Below are positions 6,885 through 11,004 of a DNA stretch of 11,004 nt, piece after piece. Position numbers and translations under genes: made by a program. The notes beneath the pieces were generated by a model, which searched no databases, had not been told where the DNA came from, and saw only the letters and a program-made list of their open reading frames with translations. This DNA is from JBEKLJ01 sp050010255. Its GTDB lineage: Bacteria > Acidobacteriota > Terriglobia > Bryobacterales > Bryobacteraceae. The stretch is taken from the NCBI GenBank assembly GCA_050010255.1, contig JBEKLJ010000114.1, positions 1 to 11,004 of the forward strand. Reading direction: 5' to 3'. Position 1 is the first letter of the stretch; the number at the start of each line of letters is the position of its first letter.

Positions 6885-8300
6885 ATGCGAGTCACCTTCT
6901 GGGGCGCCGTGGGTACCGTCACCGGCTCGATGCACGAGGTCCGCGCGGACGGCGCGCGGCTGCTTCTGGATTGCGGCCTCTACCAAGGCCGGCGGAAGGA
7001 AGCCCACGAGATCAACAGCAACTTCCCCTTCCGGCCCTCGGACATCGACGCCGTGGTTCTCACCCACGCGCACATCGACCACAGCGGCAATTTGCCCACG
7101 CTGGTCAAGAACGGCTTCAAAGGCCCGATCTATGCGACGCCGGCCACGGCCGACCTATGCGCGCCGATGCTGCTTGACTCGGCGCACGTCCAGCAGGTGG
7201 ACGCCGAGTTCGTCAACAAGCGGCTGGCGCGGCGGCGGCTGCTCGATCCCAACGCGGGCGACGGCACCGTCCCGCCGCTTTACAGCCAGGAAGACGTCGA
7301 AGCGACGCTGCCGCTCTTCCACCGCGTGCCGCTCGACACGCCCCAGGAACTCGCGCCCGGCGTTTCCTACGAGGCGTACGACGCGGGCCACATCCTGGGC
7401 TCCTCGGCGGTCATTGTGACCGAGCGCGCCAACGGGAAGCAGGTCCGCCTGGCTTTTTCCGGCGACGTCGGCCGCCCCGGCCTGCCCATCATTCGCGATC
7501 CGGAGCAGCTCTCCCCGGCGGATTACCTCATCCTCGAGAGCACTTACGGCGGGCGGCTGCACAAGGACATGGGGGTCGTGGCCGACAAGCTGGCCGCCGT
7601 GATCGGCCGGACCTGCGCGCGCGGCGGCAGGATCATCGTGCCGGCCTTCGCCGTCGGCCGCACGCAGCAGCTCGTGCTCCTGCTGCACGAGCTGGCCGAC
7701 GCAGGGCGCATCCCCAGCATCCCGATTTACGTCGACAGCCCGCTGGCCATCACGGCAACCGCGGTGTTCCGGCAGCACCCCGAGCTGTTCGACGAGGAAA
7801 CGCGGCAGTTCCTCGAGCGCGGCGAGGATCCGTTGGGCTTCGGGCGGCTGCGGTACACGCGCGACGTGGCCGAGTCGAAAGCGCTCAACGATCTGCGCGG
7901 CCCCTGCGTGATCATCTCCGCCTCGGGAATGTGCGAGGCCGGCCGCATCCTGCACCACCTGCGGAACAACATTGGGGACCCGCGCAACACCATCCTCATC
8001 ACCGGCTTCCAGGCCCAGAACACGCTCGGCCGCAAGCTGGTCGACAAGCTGCCCGAGGTTTCCATCTTTGGCGAGTTGATGCCGGTGCGGGCCGAGGTCC
8101 AGACCCTCAACGAGCTCAGCGGCCACGCCGATCAGCGCGAGCTGCTGGAGTGGATGAAGCCCTTCGCCGCGGGTCTCAAGCGGGTCTTCATCGTCCACGG
8201 CGAGCCGGCGCAAAGCTCCGCGCTGACCGTCGCCATCAAGGATCGATTCGGCCTGGACGTCGTCATTCCGACGCGCGGCCAGAGCTTCGATCTGGCCTGA
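6885..8300 (+). CDS. Beta-CASP metallo-beta-lactamase ribonuclease
   Basis: A 471-residue zinc-dependent nuclease of the CPSF-73/beta-CASP group, whose bacterial members (such as Thermus TTHA0252) cut or trim RNA in the cytoplasm. All expected motifs are present in order: the N-terminal FWGAVGTVTGS, LLLDCGLYQG, the metal-binding THAHIDHSG (His61, His63, Asp65, His66), AGHILGS (His169), FSGDVGR (Asp194), then the beta-CASP part with LILESTYGGR, PAFAVGRTQQLV, ISASGMCEAGRILHHL, LSGHADQRELLEW and VFIVHGEP with its histidine. The protein looks complete and active; a slightly long segment around residues 106-140 has no motif. The ATG start matches the beginning of the fold. It is transcribed away from the Cas6-like gene, with 127 bases between the two starts, and is followed by a 326-bp gene-free stretch, so it is probably a single-gene transcript. 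The RNA substrate is unknown. Confidence 0.95.
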   Translation: MRVTFWGAVGTVTGSMHEVRADGARLLLDCGLYQGRRKEAHEINSNFPFRPSDIDAVVLTHAHIDHSGNLPTLVKNGFKGPIYATPATADLCAPMLLDSAHVQQVDAEFVNKRLARRRLLDPNAGDGTVPPLYSQEDVEATLPLFHRVPLDTPQELAPGVSYEAYDAGHILGSSAVIVTERANGKQVRLAFSGDVGRPGLPIIRDPEQLSPADYLILESTYGGRLHKDMGVVADKLAAVIGRTCARGGRIIVPAFAVGRTQQLVLLLHELADAGRIPSIPIYVDSPLAITATAVFRQHPELFDEETRQFLERGEDPLGFGRLRYTRDVAESKALNDLRGPCVIISASGMCEAGRILHHLRNNIGDPRNTILITGFQAQNTLGRKLVDKLPEVSIFGELMPVRAEVQTLNELSGHADQRELLEWMKPFAAGLKRVFIVHGEPAQSSALTVAIKDRFGLDVVIPTRGQSFDLA

Positions 8301-8626
8301 TCGGCGGCGCTGCTCGGCAACGATCTGCAGCGGCCCGTTCGTCGCGCCTCGCCACGGTTGTGGTGAAAAAGGCGGGCCAGCGGCGTACCGGTACCGAAAT
8401 CGGCTGTACTCTTACGGTCGGTCTATTCACCTCCTTCCGGCACGCCGCTAGCCTCAGAAGAGCCGCGCCAGCGGTCACAGATCACCGTGGAGATTCGCGC
8501 TGTGGCGCCGAGACTAGCTCGCTCTTCTCACCACGACCGTGGCGAGGCTCGATGAGAGACGCCCGGAGCATCGAACCACGCCCCGAGGCACGCCTGTCGC
8601 GCGCCGCAGCAGGTTGTTGGTAAGAA
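8301..8626. other. Gene-free structured stretch
   Basis: Nothing here reads as a gene; a 71-codon minus-strand frame and a plus-strand frame lack any domain. The stretch contains a long imperfect inverted repeat (8339-8373 with 8521-8555), a 10-bp palindrome GTACCGGTAC (8385-8394) and TCACCTCCTT (8427-8436), which equals the 16S rRNA anti-Shine-Dalgarno core. Candidates are a decayed mobile element, a non-coding RNA, or the long leader of the downstream membrane-protein gene. Confidence 0.6.
8339..8555. repeat. Long imperfect inverted repeat, 35-bp arms
   Basis: Arms 8339-8373 and 8521-8555 match at 29 of 35 positions when one is reversed and complemented. The inner core (8346-8366 with 8528-8548) matches at 20 of 21, and the single difference would be a G-U pair in RNA. 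The arms enclose 147 bases with no gene. This size fits a MITE-like element or a large RNA hairpin. I saw no obvious target-site duplication outside the arms. Confidence 0.75.
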
Positions 8627-9007
8627 ATGGGGGCTAGCACACGCAGCCGCGGCCCACAAGGCGGGGTCGTTCCCGCGCCCGGCTCCGAGCGGCTGTCGAT
8701 TCTGTTCCCGCAAGGCGTGGCCCTCCGGCCGGCCTGGATGCTCGCGCAGTTCGCCTACCTTCAGGTGCTGGACATACTCACGACGCTGGCCTTCCTGAGC
8801 AGCGGCGTGCGCGAGGCGAACCCGCTGGTGCGGCTCGCCCTGGTTATGGCGGGCTCTCCCGTGGCCGGCCTGCTGGTGCTCAAGGTTCTGGCGTTCGCCG
8901 GGGGCATCTACTGCGTGCTCTCCGGACGCTTCCGCGTGCTCCACTGCGTGAACATGTTCTTTGCCTGGCTGGTGATCTGGAACCTGGTCGCGCTGCTCGG
9001 CCGCTAA
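8627..9007 (+). CDS. DUF5658-like small membrane protein
   Basis: A 126-residue protein with three predicted membrane helices at about 36-57, 71-98 and 105-124. The pattern QVLDILTTLAFL (Asp49), then REANPLVR (62-69), then a lysine inside the second helix (VLKVLAF, Lys86) is the mark of the DUF5658 family, for which I know of no established function. The buried Asp, Asn and Lys are unusual for simple anchors and may be functional. The N-terminal 30 residues are polar, rich in Gly, Arg and Pro, and poorly constrained. The true start could therefore be later, for example the GTG at residue 32 or Met38; there is no strong ribosome site at 8627. It lies 62 bases upstream of the rhamnosidase gene on the same strand, but a promoter-like motif in that gap argues against a required operon. 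Confidence 0.75.
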   Translation: MGASTRSRGPQGGVVPAPGSERLSILFPQGVALRPAWMLAQFAYLQVLDILTTLAFLSSGVREANPLVRLALVMAGSPVAGLLVLKVLAFAGGIYCVLSGRFRVLHCVNMFFAWLVIWNLVALLGR

Positions 9008-9014
9008 CCCGCAT

Positions 9015-9044
9015 TTCTCACGGCAACCCCGCGGCTGATAGAAT
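9015..9044 (+). promoter_or_regulatory. Possible sigma-70 promoter of the rhamnosidase gene
   Basis: TTCTCA (9015-9020, 4 of 6 to TTGACA) and TAGAAT (9039-9044, 5 of 6 to TATAAT, preceded by TGA) are 18 bases apart. A start about 7 bases downstream would give a leader of roughly 19 bases, containing GGAGG (9053-9057) ahead of the ATG at 9070. This is the best promoter-like match I saw in the window, from motif reading only. Confidence 0.45.
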
Positions 9045-9069
9045 TGGCACCCGGAGGAAAACGTCGCCC

Positions 9070-11004
9070 ATGAGGCTCCCCATCATTGCCATCCTCGTTG
9101 CCGCCACGCTTGCGGCCCAGTCCAGCGGTCCGCTGGCGCCCACCAGTTTGAAGTGCGAGTACTTGCGGGATCCGGTTGGCATCGACGTCGCCCAGCCGCG
9201 GCTTTCCTGGGTTCTGAATCACACCGAGCGCGGTCAGGGGCAGAGTGCATACCAGGTGATCGTCTCCACCTTGCCCGAGTTCGGCGGCAGCGTGGCCTGG
9301 GACAGCGGGCAGGTAGCCGCGACCGAATCCACGCACGTGGTCTACGTTGGCCAGCCGCTCGAAAGCGACCGCAGCTACTACTGGAAAGTCCGCTACTGGG
9401 ACCGGAACGGCCGGCCAAGCCCGTACAGCGCGGCGGCCCGGTTCGACACCGGCCTGCTCGCGCGGGCGGAATGGAAGGGCCGGTTCATCGGCGGCGGCAA
9501 CCAGCTCCGCAAGGAGTTCACGCTGGCGCGGCGGCCTGTCCGCGCACGGGCGTTCATCTCGGGCCTGGGCTACTACGAGCTGCGGATCAACGGCCACAAA
9601 GCCGGCCATCGCGTGCTCGACCCCGGCTGGACCACCTACGCCAAGCGCGTGCTCTACTCCGCCTACGACGTGACTGCGCTGCTCCAGGAGGGCAACAACG
9701 CCGTCGGGGTCATGCTCGGGCAAGGCCGCTACCGGAACCGCGAGGCGCTGCTTCAGCTCGCGATCGAGCTCGAGGGCGGGCAGCGGGTCGAGGTCGTCAC
9801 TGACGGCTCCTGGAAGGCGGCGCAGGGCCCGATCCTCTCCGACGACGTCTACAACGGCGAGACCTACGACGCCCGCCTGGAGACGCGCGGCTGGGACCGC
9901 GCCGGCTTCGATGACGGCGCCTGGAAGCCGGCCGCGGTTGTGAACGGCCCGCAGGGCGTGCTGTCGGCGCAGATGATGCCGCCGATCCGCGTGGTGGATA
10001 CCATCGTGCCGCTGAAGATGACCAGCCCCAAGCCGGGCGTCTACGTGTATGACATGGGCCAGAACTTCTCCGGCTGGGTCGAGCTGCGCGTGCGCGGACC
10101 GCGCGGCGCCCGCGTGACCATGCGCCACGCCGAGCTGCTTTACGAGGACGGGACGTTGAACGTCGAAAACCTGCGCCCGGCCAGGGCCACCGACGTTTAC
10201 ATCCTGCGCGGAGACGGCGGCGAAGAGGTTTGGGAGCCGCGCTTCACCTACCACGGTTTCCGCTACGTCGAGCTCAGCGGCTTGCCGGGCGCCCCGAAGC
10301 CGGACACCATCCGCGGCCGCGTGGTCCACACCGACGTCCAGCCGGTGGGCGGTTTTGCGAGCTCCAAGGCGCTCCTCAACCAGCTCCAGAGCAACATCGT
10401 CTGGGGCATCACGAGCAATCTGTTCAGCATCCCCACCGACTGCAACCAGCGCGACGAGCGGCTGGGCTGGATGGCCGACGCCCACCTCTACTCCGAGCCG
10501 GCGATGCTGAACTTCGACATGGCGGCGTTCTACAGCAACTTCCTGCGCGACATCCGGGACCTTCAAGGCCAGGACGGCACCGTAGCCGACACCGCTCCGG
10601 GCGGACAGTGGGGCAGCCGGCCGGCCGATCCGGCCTGGGGCGCCGCCTACCCGCTGATCACCTGGTACATGTACGTGTACTACGGCGACCGACGCATACT
10701 CGAGCAGCATTACCCGGGCGTCCAGGCCTGGACGGATTTCCAGCGGACGCGCGCCGAGGATGGCATCCTGAGCTACAGCTACTACGGCGACTGGGTGTCG
10801 ATTGTCAGGACTCCCGGCGCCCTGGTCTCGACCGCGTACTACTACTACTCCGCGCGGATCACCTCGCAAATCGCAGCCATCCTCGGCAAGAAGGAAGACG
10901 CCGAGGCTTACTCCAGGCTCGCCGCCGAGATCGCCCAGGCGTTCGACAAGAAGTTCTGGAACCCGGAGACCGGCCTCTACGGCAACGGTTCACAGACTTC
11001 GCAG
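9070..11004 (+). CDS. GH78 alpha-L-rhamnosidase, secreted (N-terminal part)
   Basis: The first 645 residues of a bacterial alpha-L-rhamnosidase, cut by the window end; complete family members are often about 900 residues or more. The enzyme releases terminal L-rhamnose from plant glycosides and polysaccharides such as rhamnogalacturonan. Residues 1-16 form a short signal peptide (MRLPIIAILVAATLAA). PTSLKCEYLRDPVGID opens the N-terminal beta domain, followed by the jelly-roll modules with FISGLGYYELRINGHKAG and VYDMGQNFSGWVELRVRGP. The catalytic (alpha/alpha)6 barrel carries SIPTDCNQRDERLGWMAD (Asp457, Glu463, Trp467, Asp470). The spacing equals that of Asp630, Glu636, Trp640 and Asp643 in Streptomyces SaRha78A, making Glu463 the likely general acid. 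PAWGAAYP (Trp523) and YYGDW (573-577 region) follow. The catalytic base glutamate lies beyond the edge. The ATG at 9070 has GGAGG 12 bases upstream, a rather long spacing. It is likely exported to the periplasm or outside the cell. Confidence 0.95.
   Translation, partial: MRLPIIAILVAATLAAQSSGPLAPTSLKCEYLRDPVGIDVAQPRLSWVLNHTERGQGQSAYQVIVSTLPEFGGSVAWDSGQVAATESTHVVYVGQPLESDRSYYWKVRYWDRNGRPSPYSAAARFDTGLLARAEWKGRFIGGGNQLRKEFTLARRPVRARAFISGLGYYELRINGHKAGHRVLDPGWTTYAKRVLYSAYDVTALLQEGNNAVGVMLGQGRYRNREALLQLAIELEGGQRVEVVTDGSWKAAQGPILSDDVYNGETYDARLETRGWDRAGFDDGAWKPAAVVNGPQGVLSAQMMPPIRVVDTIVPLKMTSPKPGVYVYDMGQNFSGWVELRVRGPRGARVTMRHAELLYEDGTLNVENLRPARATDVYILRGDGGEEVWEPRFTYHGFRYVELSGLPGAPKPDTIRGRVVHTDVQPVGGFASSKALLNQLQSNIVWGITSNLFSIPTDCNQRDERLGWMADAHLYSEPAMLNFDMAAFYSNFLRDIRDLQGQDGTVADTAPGGQWGSRPADPAWGAAYPLITWYMYVYYGDRRILEQHYPGVQAWTDFQRTRAEDGILSYSYYGDWVSIVRTPGALVSTAYYYYSARITSQIAAILGKKEDAEAYSRLAAEIAQAFDKKFWNPETGLYGNGSQTSQ

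Noticed and set aside
5702..7177. 491-codon plus-strand frame across the Cas6-like gene and the start of the beta-CASP gene
   Set aside because: It is antisense to one well-supported gene and out of frame with another, and has no recognisable domain.
8263..8478. 71-codon minus-strand frame in the gap after the beta-CASP gene
   Set aside because: It overlaps the end of the beta-CASP gene, has an Arg/Ala-rich shadow-like composition, and the strong AAGGAGGTGA within it is not followed by a start codon.
9004..10869. 621-codon open frame on the minus strand opposite the rhamnosidase
   Set aside because: The plus strand encodes an unmistakable GH78 enzyme. The antisense translation is low in complexity, shows no domain, and is what GC-rich codon bias yields opposite a real gene.

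Overview
This is a gene-dense, very GC-rich bacterial window with short intergenic gaps, two exported TPR proteins, a secreted-type GH78 rhamnosidase and a DUF5658-like membrane protein. That gene mix and the composition suggest an Acidobacteriota genome, perhaps near Bryobacterales/Solibacter. The assignment is an inference: there is no rRNA or other marker gene here.

Layout, left to right. (1) 1-128, minus: N-terminal part of a Nudix (MutT-type) hydrolase cut by the window edge. (2) 129-451: gene-free, with a 46-bp tandem duplication and a perfect 9-bp hairpin. (3) 452-2518, minus: a 688-aa TPR protein with a lipoprotein-type signal. (4) Divergent from it, 2610-3572, plus: miaA, tRNA dimethylallyltransferase. 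It is followed 16 bp later by a 399-aa exported protein with a TolB/FlgO-like N-terminal domain and a TPR tail (3589-4788). (5) 4928-5683, plus: an exported HEAT-repeat protein whose codon use is clearly less GC-biased than its neighbours. (6) 5753-6757, minus, converging on the HEAT gene: a Cas6-family RAMP protein with no other cas gene and no CRISPR array in view. (7) Divergent from that, 6885-8300, plus: a complete beta-CASP metallo-beta-lactamase ribonuclease. (8) 8301-8626: gene-free, with a long imperfect inverted repeat enclosing a copy of the 16S anti-Shine-Dalgarno core. (9) 8627-9007, plus: small three-helix DUF5658-like membrane protein. (10) 9070-11004, plus: GH78 alpha-L-rhamnosidase, truncated at the window end before the expected catalytic base.

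Most of this is ordinary housekeeping, envelope and glycan-degradation content. The part most worth following is the divergent pair of two predicted RNases (an orphan Cas6-like protein and a beta-CASP nuclease) sharing a 127-bp upstream region. The two structured gene-free stretches come next. I cannot show that any of these forms a new system; the findings state what would settle it.
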